NCBI RefSeq assembly: GCF_030657435.1
Contig: NZ_JAUTWS010000009.1
Location: 1 to 64,000, forward strand
Source: Paracraurococcus lichenis
GTDB lineage: Bacteria; Pseudomonadota; Alphaproteobacteria; Acetobacterales; Acetobacteraceae
DNA length: 64,000 nucleotides
Direction: 5' to 3'
Made by a program: the position numbers and the translations under genes. The first letter of the stretch is position 1, and the number at the start of each line of letters is the position of its first letter. Positions 8,279 through 20,653 of the stretch are shown in pieces. The notes beneath the pieces are model-generated. The model did not search any database and was not told the origin of the DNA. It was given only the letters and a program-made list of their open reading frames with translations.

Positions 8279-8608
8279 GTGCCTACCCGTCTCTCTGAAG
8301 CGCCCAGCATTCTCCCCCCCCCGCGTCTCCTCGCTGCGGCGAGGGTGCTCGTCGGTCTGTCTCAGCGCGAGCTTGCTGCCGAGGCGGGACTCGCGGTGAG
8401 TTCGGTCGGCCGGTATGAGGCGGGGCTATCGACCATGCGGGCCGACAGCCTCGGCTCAATCCTCGCGGTCCTCAGGAAGCGTGGTGTCCGCTTTTTGGAA
8501 GAGACCGGTGAAGTGGCAATGGGGATCCTCCTTCTGAAGGAGGCCCCTGGAATTGCGCAGCCCGAAGCCGTTCCGGACTCAAAGCCTCGGACGAGGAAGC
8601 GCCGCTGA
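8279..8608 (+). CDS. XRE-family transcriptional regulator
   Basis: This is a protein of about 109 residues with an N-terminal helix-turn-helix of the Cro/CI (XRE) type: LVGLSQRELAAEAGLAVSSVGRYE, then SLGSILAVLRKRGVRFLEE, the usual end of short XRE regulators in alphaproteobacteria. The basic C-terminus (KPRTRKRR) is disordered. The frame is open back to 8090, but the upstream part overlaps the putative promoter, so I chose the GTG at 8279; the exact start is uncertain. It is divergent from the 7666-7992 gene and may control the minus-strand island. Confidence 0.65.
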   Translation: MPTRLSEAPSILPPPRLLAAARVLVGLSQRELAAEAGLAVSSVGRYEAGLSTMRADSLGSILAVLRKRGVRFLEETGEVAMGILLLKEAPGIAQPEAVPDSKPRTRKRR

Positions 8609-9369
8609 CGCAGACCATTGATGAGCACTTGGCGGCAGACCGCGCCGAGCGCTGAGAGCCTTTGGCGCCCGAGGCATTGTCTCGGACCCTGGACTGCCGA
8701 GCCTTGCGCGTCTTGCCCGAGAGCGGCGAGCGGGCATCGCTCTCAGTTGCCTCGCCGTTGGGCTTCTGGGCCGACCGCGATCGCACGAAGCACCGCCCCA
8801 CCCGCAGGCTCCGTCTGCGCGCGGAGGGGACATGGAAGGGTGGGCATCCGGCGCACGAACTCCGACACCTTTGCTTGACCGCTTGCTCTCGAGCCTCGTG
8901 GCACTGTGCCTTGGGCCCAGCCTTGAAAGGCTTCGCGTCGTCAGCGAAAAGGTGCGCCTCCTCCAGGGAGACCTGTGCCTCCTCCTGGATGTGGCACGGA
9001 TCCAAGTAACACGGGTCCTAACGGCCACGTCACGTCAGCGCGATTCTGCACGGTCGAGCTAAAACCCAGCGAGACGCGATGCAGCGGCTCTCTGTGCCGT
9101 GTCCCCGGTCAAAATGTGGAGACCACTCGCCGTTGCGCCATAATCGGCAGACCGGCCTTCACCTCACTTTTGCCAGTCCTATCGTAAAATCATTCGATCT
9201 TTTCGCCCGTGGTCACAGTCATCCAGCGCGACAATCGTTACGAACACCGCTGTTATGTAGATCAACCACCTGCGAAGCCTGCGGGTGCGCGACTCGTACT
9301 CACGGGACCCGGCGCGCGAATATGTCATGGTTGTCTAGGGGTACCACCAAAATCCGAGCCGTGAGACTA

Positions 9370-9475
9370 AACCGCGTCCACTTTGAGACCCGTAGCCCTG
9401 CCGCTAGCGGTTAAGGGTTCGGTGAGCGAGCGTGGTCGTAGGGGCGGAACTATGGATTCCGAAGTGGACGCGGTT
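9370..9475. repeat. 14-bp perfect inverted repeat pair
   Basis: AACCGCGTCCACTT at 9370-9383 is repeated as its exact reverse complement at 9462-9475, 78 bases apart, with a small palindrome (CCGCTAGCGG) between. It could be the remains of a small mobile element; no transposase is next to it. Confidence 0.55.
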
Positions 9476-9487
9476 CAAGCCGTTGAC

Positions 9488-9526
9488 AAACTTCGCTCAG
9501 GCGCAAGTCCGCGCCTGAGAAAGTTT
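9488..9526 (-). terminator. Hairpin downstream of gyrB
   Basis: A 16-17-bp stem (9488-9504 with 9511-9526, loop AAGTCC) contains the arms CTCAGGCGC and GCGCCTGAG with flanking A/T-rich pairs. It lies about 60 bases beyond the gyrB stop on the minus strand and is a plausible terminator, though it has only short T-runs. Confidence 0.5.
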
Positions 9527-9583
9527 CGCGTTATCTGAATCGGGCTTCGCAAATTCTGCGTTACGGACCACCGAACAACAACG

Positions 9584-12055
<2,472 letters not shown>

Positions 12056-12100
12056 TCAAAGCGGCGGGATTCGTCTGCTGAATATAGGGATTTCGGGGCC

Positions 12101-13309
12101 TTAGGGCACGGGAAAATCCGTATCCGCAACAAGTACGCCGGGGCTCGCCCGGAACCCCTCGGCGATGCCGCGGAGGGGGGCGAAGACCCCGGGATCCGTC
12201 CCGGTGAGGAAGGCCTGGGCCGGCAGGTCGGCCAGCGCGGCAAACAGCGCCTCCCGCCGCGGGGCATCCAGATGCGCCGCCACCTCGTCCAGCAGCAGCA
12301 GGGGGGCGAAGCCGCGGGCATGCGCGATGAGGGCGGCATGCGCCAGCACCACCGCGACCAGCAGCGCCTTCTGCTCCCCGGTGGAGCAGAGCGCGGCCGG
12401 GATCTCCTTCGGGGCATGGGTGAAGAGCAGGTCGGCCCGGTGCGGCCCGGTCAGCGTCGCCCCTGCCGCCGCGTCGCGCCCCCGGCAGGCCGCCCAGTCC
12501 GCGCGGAGCCCGTCCTCCACCGCCAGCGCCGGCGCGCCGGCCAGCGCGGCGGAGACCGGGCAGGTCAGCGCCAGCCGCGCCGCCGGGAAGGCACCGGTGA
12601 CGCCGCCCGCCATGGCGGCATTCAGCCGCGCCACCAGGCCGCGCCGGGCGGCGGCCACGGCGACGCCGTGCCGCGCCATGGCGTCCTCCAGCCCGGCCAG
12701 CCAGGCCTGGTCGATCCGCAGCCCCTCCCGCCGCTCCTGCGAGAGGAGCCGGTTCCGCTGCGCCATGGCATTGTCATAGGCCGCGACCTCGCGGGCATGG
12801 TGCGGCTCCAGCGCCCAGACCAGGCGGTCGAGGAAGCGGCGGCGGTCGCCCGCGCCCTCCTGGAACAGCCGGTCCATCTGCGGGGTGAGCCAGACCGCCG
12901 AGACCCGCTCCGCCAGCACCGCCTGGGAGCGCACGGGCGCGCCATCGAGACGAAAGATGCGGCGCTCCAGCGCGCTCCGTCCGCCCTCGGCGGCCGGGGA
13001 GCCCGGCCGCGGCCCCGCCTCCGGCGTGCCGGTGCCGATGTCGAATTCCGTGCCGAAGGCGTCGCGGAAGCGCCCGGCGGCGGCCCAGGGCAGGGGGGTG
13101 CCGCCCTGCTGCCGGCCGAACTCGACGGTCCGCGCCCCGCGCAGCCCGCGCCCGGGGCCGAGCAGGCTGATCGCCTCCAGTAGGTTGGTCTTGCCGGCCC
13201 CATTCGGGCCGGTGACGAGCACGATGCGGCTCCGGAACGGGGCTGTCAGCGCCGGCCAGCTCCGGAAATCTCGCAGCATGAGCCGGGTCAGGCAGAGGGC
13301 GGGCGCCAT
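12101..13309 (-). CDS. recF: DNA replication and repair protein RecF
   Basis: RecF is an SMC-like ATPase that helps load RecA at single-strand gaps. The 402-residue protein has Walker A GPNGAGKTN (34-42), the start LRDFRSWPAL typical of RecF, the signature-like region CSTGEQKALLVAVVLAHAAL and the Walker B LLLLDEVAAHLD. The order recF then gyrB is conserved in bacteria, but dnaN, usually upstream, is replaced here by a TIGR02300 gene. Length is slightly above the usual 360-390. Confidence 0.95.
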   Translation of the reverse strand: MAPALCLTRLMLRDFRSWPALTAPFRSRIVLVTGPNGAGKTNLLEAISLLGPGRGLRGARTVEFGRQQGGTPLPWAAAGRFRDAFGTEFDIGTGTPEAGPRPGSPAAEGGRSALERRIFRLDGAPVRSQAVLAERVSAVWLTPQMDRLFQEGAGDRRRFLDRLVWALEPHHAREVAAYDNAMAQRNRLLSQERREGLRIDQAWLAGLEDAMARHGVAVAAARRGLVARLNAAMAGGVTGAFPAARLALTCPVSAALAGAPALAVEDGLRADWAACRGRDAAAGATLTGPHRADLLFTHAPKEIPAALCSTGEQKALLVAVVLAHAALIAHARGFAPLLLLDEVAAHLDAPRREALFAALADLPAQAFLTGTDPGVFAPLRGIAEGFRASPGVLVADTDFPVP

Positions 13310-13463
13310 TCAGCGCCCCGGGGCCGGCCGCGCGCGGATGCGGACCGGACCCCCTATCGGGGCGGCTCGCCGGGGGCCAGGGCCGCGATGCGGGCCCCCG
13401 ATGCGCGGCCGCAGCGCGGCCGCGGCGCCGCGTCCAGGCCCGGACGCGCGGCGCCCCTGCGTG

Positions 13464-13790
13464 TCAGCCCTCCTCGTCGCGGTCGGCCTCGACCTCGAGC
13501 TCCTCGCCGATCGGGTCCGCATCGTCCTCGAGCTCCTCGGCGTCCTCGACCGCCTCGTCGCCCTCGACATCCTCCAGCTCCACCTCGTCCGCGTCCGCCT
13601 CCGGCGCGACCGTGCGCTTCTTCAGCTTCTCGTCGGCGGGCAGGGCTCCGGCGGCGCGGCGCAGCCGGGGCTGCTCGGCCGGCTGCTCGGTGCCGCATTT
13701 CGGGCAGATCGCAGGCGCCCGCATCAGGTCGTAGAACTTGGTGCTGCAGGCGACGCAGACGCGCTTGAGGCCCAGTTCGGGCTTGGCCAT
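13464..13790 (-). CDS. TIGR02300 family protein
   Basis: This is a small acidic protein (108 aa) that starts with a zinc-ribbon-like segment with Cys12, Cys15, Cys29 and Cys32 around the signature KFYDL (FYDLN-acid type). The rest is a low-complexity Glu/Asp tail. The family is restricted to alphaproteobacteria and has no known function. It commonly lies divergent from aroA, as here; the two starts are about 160 bases apart and probably share a promoter region. Confidence 0.85.
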   Translation of the reverse strand: MAKPELGLKRVCVACSTKFYDLMRAPAICPKCGTEQPAEQPRLRRAAGALPADEKLKKRTVAPEADADEVELEDVEGDEAVEDAEELEDDADPIGEELEVEADRDEEG

Positions 13791-13951
13791 GGGGGTGAAG
13801 CCTCGTCTCGATTCGGGCCGCCCGCGGCCGGGCCCGGGCCCGTGCGAACGGCGCGACCACCCGCGGCGCCACCGCGGCGCGGCGGACTCCGGGCGGTCAA
13901 AAAAGGGTCTGGCGCATTGCCACGCGGCACGCCCCGTGTCAAACGCGCCAC

Positions 13952-15301
13952 ATGGCCCACTCCGCTGCCCCGCAACCGCTGCGCGCCGCGGCGCCGGCCC
14001 GTGGCCTCGCCGGCCGCCATGCCGTGCCGGGCGACAAGTCCATTAGCCACCGCGCCCTGATGTTCGGCGCCCTCGCCGTCGGCACCACCGAGATCACCGG
14101 CCTGCTGGAGGGGGAGGACGTGCTCCGCACCGCCGCCGCCATGCGGGCGCTCGGGGCGGCGGTGGAGCAGATTGGCTCCGGATCCTGGCGCGTCGCCGGC
14201 CGCGGCGTCGGCGGCCTGGTCGAGCCGGCGGATGTGCTGGACATGGGCAATAGCGGCACCGCGGCGCGGCTGCTCTGCGGGCTGCTGGCGGGGCATCCGC
14301 TGTTTGCGGTGATGACCGGCGACGCCTCCCTCCGCAAGCGGCCGATGAAGCGGGTGACGGAGCCGCTCGCGGCGACCGGCGCCGCCTTCTGGACGCGGGA
14401 GGGCGGGCGGCTGCCGCTGGCCGTGCGCGGGGCGGTGGAGCCGCTGCCGCTGGACTATACCCTGCCGGTCGCCTCGGCGCAGGTGAAGTCGGCCTGCCTG
14501 CTGGCGGGCTTGTGCGCCCGCGGGACCACACGGGTGATCGAGCCGGAGCGGACCCGCGACCACACCGAGAACATGCTGCGCCACTTCGGCGCGACGGTCC
14601 GGGTCGAGGACCTGGCCCATGGCCGGCTGATCGAGCTGGAGGGCCAGCCGGAGCTGGCGGCGGCGCCGATCCTGGTCCCCGGCGACCCGTCCTCGGCCGC
14701 CTTCCTGGTCGTCGCGGCGCTGCTGGTGCCGGGGTCGCGGGTGACGGTGGCGAATGTCGGGCTGAACCCGCTCCGCACCGGGCTCTTCACGACGCTCAGG
14801 GAGATGGGCGCGCGGCTGACGGTGGAGAATGCCAGGGTCGCGGGCGGCGAGCCGGTCGGCGACATCACCGCCGAATACGGGCCGCTCCGGGCCGTCGAGG
14901 TGCCGCCCGGGCGGGCGCCGTCCATGATCGACGAATACCCCATCCTCTCGGTCGCCGCCGCGGCGGGGGAGGGCGAGACGCGCATGCGCGGCCTGTCCGA
15001 GCTGCGGGTGAAGGAGAGCGACCGGCTCTCCGCCACCGCCGCCCTGCTGGCGGCCAACGGCATCGCGGCGCGGATCGAGGGCGACGACCTGGTCGTCCAG
15101 GGCACCGGCGGCGCCATCCCGGGCGGCGGGACGGTGGCGACGCATATGGACCACCGCCTGGCGATGAGCGCGCTGGTCATGGGCCTCGCGGCGCGGAAGG
15201 CGGTCGCGGTGGACGATGCGGCCTTCATCGAGACCAGCTTCCCCGGCTTCGCGGCGCTGCTGAACGCGGCGGCCGGCGAGGCGGCGATCGGGCCGGCGTG
15301 A
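13952..15301 (+). CDS. aroA: 3-phosphoshikimate 1-carboxyvinyltransferase (EPSP synthase)
   Basis: This enzyme transfers the enolpyruvyl group of PEP to shikimate-3-phosphate in the chorismate pathway. The 449-residue protein has the substrate-binding GDKSISHRALMFGALAVG, the NSGTAARLL motif, RPMKRVTEPL and, near the C-terminus, LRVKESDRL and MDHRLAMS, all in the usual order. The NSGTA sequence suggests the class II form found in many alphaproteobacteria. It is first in the conserved aroA-cmk-rpsA group. Confidence 0.96.
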   Translation: MAHSAAPQPLRAAAPARGLAGRHAVPGDKSISHRALMFGALAVGTTEITGLLEGEDVLRTAAAMRALGAAVEQIGSGSWRVAGRGVGGLVEPADVLDMGNSGTAARLLCGLLAGHPLFAVMTGDASLRKRPMKRVTEPLAATGAAFWTREGGRLPLAVRGAVEPLPLDYTLPVASAQVKSACLLAGLCARGTTRVIEPERTRDHTENMLRHFGATVRVEDLAHGRLIELEGQPELAAAPILVPGDPSSAAFLVVAALLVPGSRVTVANVGLNPLRTGLFTTLREMGARLTVENARVAGGEPVGDITAEYGPLRAVEVPPGRAPSMIDEYPILSVAAAAGEGETRMRGLSELRVKESDRLSATAALLAANGIAARIEGDDLVVQGTGGAIPGGGTVATHMDHRLAMSALVMGLAARKAVAVDDAAFIETSFPGFAALLNAAAGEAAIGPA

Positions 15302-15455
15302 GGCGCGGCCGCAGCGGCCTCGCCCGGCGGCTGGCCCCCGGGCGGCGCAGCCCGCATCGGGCGGGATGCGGGCCGGGGAGGCCCGGTTTCGGCGGCGCCG
15401 TCAAGAGCCTGGCCATCGATAGGCCCTTCCTGTCCCGCCCGATGCCGGTGTCCGC

Positions 15456-16112
15456 ATGACCGCCTCCGCCCCGCCCCTCGTCGTCGCCGTGGATGGTCCC
15501 GCCGCCGCCGGCAAGGGCACGCTCGCCCGCCGCCTCGCCGCCGCGCTCGGCCTGCCCTATCTCGATACCGGCCTGCTCTACCGCGCGACCGGCCGCCGCG
15601 TCCTCGACGGGGCCGCCGATCCGCGCGACCCCGCCGCGGCCGAGGCCGCCGCCCGCGCCCTGACCCCCGCCGACCTCGCCCGCACCGACCTGCGCGGGCC
15701 GGAGGCCGACCTGGCCGCCTCCGCCGTCGCCGCCATCCCGGCCGTGCGCGCCGCGCTGCTGGACTGGCAGCGGGCGTTCGGCCGCCGCCACGGCGCGGTG
15801 CTGGACGGCCGCGACATCGGCACCGTCGTCTTCCCCGAGGCGCCGGTGAAGCTCTTCGTCACCGCCAGCGCCGGGGAGCGGGCCCGTCGCCGCTTCCTCG
15901 AACTGCAGGCCCGCGGCGCCGCCGCCGACCCGGCGCAGGTCCTGGCCGAGCTGCTGGCGCGGGACGAGCAGGACAGCCGGCGCGCCGTCGCCCCCCTGGT
16001 CCCGGCCGCGGATGCCGCCGTGCTGGACACCACCGAGCTGGACGCCGAGGCCGCCTTCGCCGCCGCCATGGCCCTGGTCCGGGAACGCCTGGGCGATACG
16101 CTGCCGCCCTAG
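15456..16112 (+). CDS. cmk: Cytidylate kinase
   Basis: This kinase phosphorylates CMP and dCMP. The 218-residue protein has an N-terminal P-loop ([17 protein letters not shown]), then [12 protein letters not shown], the [10 protein letters not shown] motif and the [15 protein letters not shown] lid region. It lies between aroA and rpsA, the standard order in alphaproteobacteria. The 154-base gap after aroA holds no further gene. Confidence 0.95.
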   Translation: MTASAPPLVVAVDGPAAAGKGTLARRLAAALGLPYLDTGLLYRATGRRVLDGAADPRDPAAAEAAARALTPADLARTDLRGPEADLAASAVAAIPAVRAALLDWQRAFGRRHGAVLDGRDIGTVVFPEAPVKLFVTASAGERARRRFLELQARGAAADPAQVLAELLARDEQDSRRAVAPLVPAADAAVLDTTELDAEAAFAAAMALVRERLGDTLPP

Positions 16113-16197
16113 TTTGGCCGAGGGGGTTGGGCCGCCGCCGCGGCTCCGTCCGGGCCCGGTCCGACCCGGCCATCCCCGCGGCTTCATGCGATTCCGC

Positions 16198-16226
16198 TTG
16201 ACGCACGTTTCGCAAAGGCTTAGCGA
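16198..16226 (+). promoter_or_regulatory. Possible rpsA promoter
   Basis: TTGACG (16198-16203), a 17-base spacer and TAGCGA (16221-16226) lie in the 375-base gap between cmk and rpsA. The -35 is strong and the -10 weak. The rest of this gap is GC-rich leader with no gene; it may hold autoregulatory structure as in other S1 leaders. Confidence 0.4.
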
Positions 16227-16487
16227 GCCCTGTCCGCGCGCCTAGGGGGGCCGCGGCGTCCGTGTTTCCGGGGCCGGCCAGCCGGCGCCCGCGGGACGGA
16301 CCGGCAAAGGGCGGGCCGATACACCGCCTCCGCACCAGGGTCGTCAGGCGCCCGGGCCGCTCCCGCAGCGGGAGGGTCGACGCCGGACCAAGCCGTGTCC
16401 GTCCAGCCCCCGGCCAGGTCCGGGACCGCGGCGGAGGCGCAGGAAGCCTGCCCGCATCTCGCGGGCATTCCAGGAACAGACTGCTTC

Positions 16488-18209
16488 ATGGCATCCGCTA
16501 CCAGCCTCGCCCATCATGATGCGGGGACCGAGGATTTCGCCGCACTCCTCGATGCCACGCTCGGGCCCGATACCGGCTTCGCCGGCTCCGTCGTCTCCGG
16601 CCGCGTGATCCGCATCGATGACGACTATGCCGTCGTGGATGTGGGGCTGAAGAGCGAGGGGCGCGTGCCCCTCAAGGAATTCGCGCCGCAGGGCCAGAAG
16701 CCCGAGGTGAAGCCCGGCGACGTCATCGAGCTCTTCGTCGAGCGCTACGAGGACCGGGACGGCTCCATCGTCCTGTCGCGCGAGAAGGCGCGGCGCGAGG
16801 AGGCCTGGACCAACCTCGAGAAGGCCTACCAGGCGCAGCAGCGCGTCAACGGCACCATCTTCGGGCGCGTCAAGGGCGGCTTCACCGTCGACCTCGGCGG
16901 CGCCGTGGCCTTCCTGCCGGGCAGCCAGGTCGATATCCGCCCGGTGCGCGATGTCGGGCCGCTCATGGGCAGCCCGCAGCCCTTCCAGATCCTCAAGATG
17001 GACCGCGCCCGCGGCAACATCGTGGTCAGCCGCCGCGCTGTCCTCGAGGAGACCCGCGCCGAGCAGCGCTCCGAGCTGATCCAGGGCCTGAAGGAGGGCA
17101 TGATCCTCGACGGCGTGGTGAAGAACATCACCGATTACGGCGCCTTCGTGGACCTCGGCGGCGTGGACGGCCTGCTGCACGTCACCGACATCGCCTGGCG
17201 CCGCATCAACCATCCTTCCGAGGCCCTGACCATCGGCCAGCCGGTGAAGGTGCAGGTCATCCGCTTCAACCCGGAGACCCAGCGCATCAGCCTCGGCATG
17301 AAGCAGCTGATGGCCGACCCGTGGGACGGCGTCGCGCTGAAGTACCCGGTGGGCGCGAAGTTCAGCGGCCGCGTGACCAATATCACCGATTACGGCGCCT
17401 TCGTGGAGCTGGAGCCGGGGGTCGAGGGCCTGGTCCACGTCTCCGAGATGAGCTGGACCAAGAAGAACGTCCATCCCGGCAAGATCGTCGCCACCTCGCA
17501 GGAGGTGGACGTGATGATCCTCGACGTGGACGAGCCGAAGCGCCGCATCTCGCTCGGCCTCAAGCAGGCCCAGGGCAACCCCTGGGAACTCTTCCTCGAG
17601 GCGCATCCCCCGGGCTCCGAGGTCGAGGGCGAGATCCGCAACATCACCGAGTTCGGCCTCTTCATCGGCATCGGCCCGGATATCGACGGCATGGTCCACA
17701 TGTCCGACATCTCCTGGGACGAGGCCGGCGAGCAGGCGATGGCGCGCTTCAACAAGGGCGACGTCGTCAAGGCGAAGGTGCTCGACGTCGATGTCGAGAA
17801 GGAGCGCATCTCGCTCGGCATCAAGCAGCTCCAGGCCGACCCGGCCGCCGAGGTGCTGGACCGCGTGCGCAAGGGCGACATCGTCACCACCATCGTCACC
17901 CAGGTGCAGGCCAACGGCATCGAGGTGAAGGTCGAGGACGTGCTCACCGGCTTCATCCGCCGGGCCGAGCTCGCGCGTGACCGCGGCGACCAGCGCCCCG
18001 ACAAGTTCGCCGTCGGCGAGAAGGTCGATGCCAAGGTCGTGGCGGTGGACCGCGCCGCCCGCCGCCTGTCGCTGACCATCAAGGGCAAGGAAGTGGACGA
18101 GGAGCGCGAGGCGATGAAGGAGTACGGCTCGACCGACTCCGGCGCCTCCCTCGGCGACATCCTCGGCGCGGCGATCCGTCGCCGCCGCGAGATGGCCGGC
18201 GAGGAGTAA
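16488..18209 (+). CDS. rpsA: 30S ribosomal protein S1
   Basis: S1 binds mRNA on the small ribosomal subunit and helps start translation. The protein is 573 residues from the ATG at 16488, which has AGGA about ten bases upstream; the open frame continues back to 16395 but adds nothing S1-like. It consists of successive S1 RNA-binding repeats. Four canonical repeats show ITDYGAFV-type or ITEFGLFI-type cores followed by GLVHVSEMSW-like segments and KRRISLGLKQ-type ends. A strong terminator follows the stop. Confidence 0.96.
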   Translation: MASATSLAHHDAGTEDFAALLDATLGPDTGFAGSVVSGRVIRIDDDYAVVDVGLKSEGRVPLKEFAPQGQKPEVKPGDVIELFVERYEDRDGSIVLSREKARREEAWTNLEKAYQAQQRVNGTIFGRVKGGFTVDLGGAVAFLPGSQVDIRPVRDVGPLMGSPQPFQILKMDRARGNIVVSRRAVLEETRAEQRSELIQGLKEGMILDGVVKNITDYGAFVDLGGVDGLLHVTDIAWRRINHPSEALTIGQPVKVQVIRFNPETQRISLGMKQLMADPWDGVALKYPVGAKFSGRVTNITDYGAFVELEPGVEGLVHVSEMSWTKKNVHPGKIVATSQEVDVMILDVDEPKRRISLGLKQAQGNPWELFLEAHPPGSEVEGEIRNITEFGLFIGIGPDIDGMVHMSDISWDEAGEQAMARFNKGDVVKAKVLDVDVEKERISLGIKQLQADPAAEVLDRVRKGDIVTTIVTQVQANGIEVKVEDVLTGFIRRAELARDRGDQRPDKFAVGEKVDAKVVAVDRAARRLSLTIKGKEVDEEREAMKEYGSTDSGASLGDILGAAIRRRREMAGEE

Positions 18210-18236
18210 TCCCGCACCGCGTTGCGGGACGGATCG

Positions 18237-18269
18237 GGGGAGCGGGCCGCGAGGCCCGCTCCCCTTTTT
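18237..18269 (+). terminator. Intrinsic terminator of rpsA
   Basis: A perfect 12-bp stem (GGGGAGCGGGCC, loop GCGA, 18237-18264) is followed by five T. It also sits at the end of the convergent lipoprotein gene. Confidence 0.9.
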
Positions 18270-18273
18270 CATG

Positions 18274-18603
18274 TCAGCGGGTCGGTGCCCCGATGCCCGG
18301 GGCGCGCTCGATGCCGCCCGCGCCCGGGCTGACCGAAACCGGCGCGCCGGCGCCGGTGCCGCCCGCGCCGCCGGTCTGCGCGCGCTCGATGCCCGCCGCG
18401 CCGGGGCTGACATTGGTGACCGTCGGGTTCTGCATCGCGCGGCTGGGATCCTGTTGCGCGTTCCGCAGCTGCTGCTGGCGGAGCAGGGACTCATTGGTGC
18501 CGGTCGGCATGGTGCTGAGCGGGCCGCTCTGGCTCGACGGCTCGCAGGCTGCCAGGCCGAGCACGACGAGGGCGAGCCCCCCAAGCCTGCAGGTGAATTT
18601 CAT
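18274..18603 (-). CDS. Small outer-membrane-type lipoprotein
   Basis: This is a 109-residue protein with a basic start (MKFTCR), a hydrophobic stretch (LGGLALVVLGLAAC) and a lipobox ending at Cys20, so it should be lipidated and exported. The mature part is Gln/Asn- and Gly/Ala-rich. It contains an internal duplication, VSPGAAGIERAQ and VSPGAGGIERAP, around a Gly/Thr linker. The function is unknown. The longer frame upstream to 19221 overlaps sppA and is spurious. It converges on rpsA. Confidence 0.75.
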   Translation of the reverse strand: MKFTCRLGGLALVVLGLAACEPSSQSGPLSTMPTGTNESLLRQQQLRNAQQDPSRAMQNPTVTNVSPGAAGIERAQTGGAGGTGAGAPVSVSPGAGGIERAPGIGAPTR

Positions 18604-18868
18604 TGCGCGCTGCTCCCATCTGTCACGCCGGATTCGGTCCCCCGGCATGCTAGCAATGCCGCGTGCAACGATTTGCGTCCTCACGCCGCCGCATCCGATC
18701 CGGTTTACGCACAAGAATCGCCCGGGCGCCCGGGCCTGCATTTGCCGGGGCGACCTGCGGCGGGACGGCGCCGCGCGAGGCTGGTGATCCGCCCGCCGTT
18801 GCGCGACTGTCGGACCCTGGTCCAGGCGATCCTCCACCCCAACATCCGGCAGTTCCCCGGAGCGCAGC

Positions 18869-19780
18869 ATGGCCCTCGAGACCGACCTCCTCATCGACCG
18901 CCGGCGCCTGAAGCGCCGCATCGCCCTCTGGCGTGCCTTCGCCGTGCTCCTGCTGCTTGCCGGGGGCCTGGCCTGGGCGCTGAAGGGGCTGCCGGACGGC
19001 CTCGGCGGCGGCCATGTCGTCCGCCTGCCGGTGGAGGGCTTCATCTCGGACGACCGCAAGCTCGCCGAGGCGATCGACAAGCTGGCGAAGGAGGACGGCG
19101 CCAAGGCCGTCATCGTCTCCATCGACAGCCCGGGCGGCAGCGTCGGCGGCGGGGAGATGCTGCACAATGCCCTGCTGCGCCTGCGGGAGCGAAAGCCGGT
19201 GGTCGCCGTCATGCGCGGCACCGCCGCCTCGGCCGCCTACATGACGGCCGTCGCGGCGGAGCGGATCTGGGCGCGCGACTCGACCGTCACGGGCTCGATC
19301 GGGGTGCTGCTGCAGACGCCCGATGCCTCCGACCTGATCGCCCGCCTCGGGGTGCGGATGGAGACCATCCGCTCCGGCCCGCTGAAGGACCAGCCGAGTC
19401 CCTTCCGGCCGCTGAGCGACGAAGGCCGCGCCGCGCTGCAGGGGGTGATCGGCGACCTCTACGACCAGTTCGTCGGCATGGTGGTCGCCGGCCGCAAGCT
19501 GCCGGAGGAGCGGGTGCGCGAGGTCGCCGATGGCCGGGTCGTCACCGGCCGGCAGGCGCTGGCGGCGGGGCTGGTGGATGCGATCGGCGGGGAGCAGGAG
19601 GCGCGGGCCTGGCTGGCGGCGCAGAAGGGCGTGGCGGAGGACCTGCCCATCCGCGACCTGGAATTGCGCGGGGCGGCCGAGCGGCTGGTCGGGGCGGCCT
19701 GGAAGGGTGCGATGAAAACCCTTGTTTCAGAATGGCTTGGCGTTGACGGCGTCCGGCTGCTCTGGCAGCCTGCGCCCTGA
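18869..19780 (+). CDS. sppA: Signal peptide peptidase SppA
   Basis: SppA is a membrane-bound serine protease that digests cleaved signal peptides. The 303-residue protein has one N-terminal membrane helix (about 20-40) and then the S49 fold: [16 protein letters not shown], the serine region [28 protein letters not shown] and the lysine region [11 protein letters not shown]. The length fits the short (36K) SppA type. It precedes ihfB, as is usual in Rhodospirillales. Confidence 0.93.
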   Translation: MALETDLLIDRRRLKRRIALWRAFAVLLLLAGGLAWALKGLPDGLGGGHVVRLPVEGFISDDRKLAEAIDKLAKEDGAKAVIVSIDSPGGSVGGGEMLHNALLRLRERKPVVAVMRGTAASAAYMTAVAAERIWARDSTVTGSIGVLLQTPDASDLIARLGVRMETIRSGPLKDQPSPFRPLSDEGRAALQGVIGDLYDQFVGMVVAGRKLPEERVREVADGRVVTGRQALAAGLVDAIGGEQEARAWLAAQKGVAEDLPIRDLELRGAAERLVGAAWKGAMKTLVSEWLGVDGVRLLWQPAP

Positions 19781-19826
19781 CCCTGGCTCGCGCCGGGGGT
19801 CGGTCCACCCCCTGGGATCCTCGGCG

Positions 19827-20153
19827 ATGACCAAGAGCGAGCTGATCGCGCAACTCGCGGCGGAGAACCCCCATCTCCGCCAGCCGGATATCGAGCTGAT
19901 CGTGGCAACGATCTTCGACGAGATCACCGCCGCGCTGGCGCGCGGCGACCGGGTGGAATTGCGCGGCTTCGGCGCCTTCTCGGCCAAGAAGCGGGACGCG
20001 CGGACCGGCCGCAACCCGCGCACCGGCGCCGCCGTGCCGGTGGCCGGCAAGGCCGTGCCCTATTTCAAGCCGGGCAAGGAGTTGCGGGAGCGGGTGAATG
20101 GCGGCGAGCCGCAGGCGCCGGCCCGCGCCCCCCGCGCGCGGGTGGAGGCCTGA
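19827..20153 (+). CDS. ihfB: Integration host factor subunit beta
   Basis: IHF bends DNA in recombination, replication and sigma-54 transcription, which matters here because NifA-dependent promoters often need it. The 108-residue protein starts [11 protein letters not shown] at 19827; the frame upstream to 19722 overlaps sppA. It has the HU/IHF fold with [14 protein letters not shown] and the DNA-wrapping arm [13 protein letters not shown] short basic tail extends beyond the usual end. Confidence 0.94.
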   Translation: MTKSELIAQLAAENPHLRQPDIELIVATIFDEITAALARGDRVELRGFGAFSAKKRDARTGRNPRTGAAVPVAGKAVPYFKPGKELRERVNGGEPQAPARAPRARVEA

Positions 20154-20304
20154 AGCCCGCCACCCCTCCCGCCCCGTCATGGCCGGGCCTCGCCGGCATC
20201 GGCCGGAGCCGCGGCTGCCCGCCGGGCCTCTGCCGCAGGCCATTTCCTTGCGCCGTCAGCGGTTGTAGGCATGGCGCACCGCCCCCGTCCCTCGGAGGAC
20301 CCCG

Positions 20305-20649
20305 ATGCGCTGGATCCTGATCCTTCCGCTGCTCATCCTGCTGGTGCTGTTCGGCCTGTCGAACCAGCAGGCGGCGACCTTCCAGCTCTGGCCCACCGAC
20401 CTGACCTGGACGGGCCCGCTCTATGTCGGCGTGCTGGTGATCGGCGCCGCCTTCTTCCTGCTCGGCGCCCTGATCGCCTGGTTCGCCAGCTTCCCCCACC
20501 GCAGCCGCGCCCACCGCATGCAGGAGGCGGCGCAGGTGATGGAGGCCGAGCTTGCCGAGCATCGCGCGGCGGCGGCGAAGCGGGTCGGCCCGGTGCCGCC
20601 GCGCGGCGCCGGCACCAGCCTGGTCGCGGCGCCGCGCCCGGCGGCCTGA
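20305..20649 (+). CDS. lapA: LapA domain (DUF1049) membrane protein
   Basis: This is a 114-residue protein with two membrane segments (residues 1-20 and about 38-62) and a cytoplasmic coiled tail ([19 protein letters not shown]). It matches the LapA/YciS-like family, which in enterobacteria acts with LapB in lipopolysaccharide regulation. It lies between ihfB and pyrF, a common arrangement in alphaproteobacteria, and its stop is four bases before pyrF. Confidence 0.8.
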   Translation: MRWILILPLLILLVLFGLSNQQAATFQLWPTDLTWTGPLYVGVLVIGAAFFLLGALIAWFASFPHRSRAHRMQEAAQVMEAELAEHRAAAAKRVGPVPPRGAGTSLVAAPRPAA

Positions 20650-20653
20650 GCGC

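Larger units (their letters stand above)
8609..9583. other. Gene-poor stretch between the XRE gene and gyrB
   Basis: No frame here has convincing codon bias or a recognised domain. An ORF on the plus strand (8832-9062) and one on the minus strand (8472-9005) are open but probably spurious. The right end holds an inverted repeat and a hairpin, listed separately. The stretch is probably decayed accessory DNA at the island boundary. Confidence 0.45.

Noticed and set aside
8472..9062. Open frames on both strands after the XRE gene
   Set aside because: They overlap each other or the XRE gene, have irregular composition and no recognisable features.
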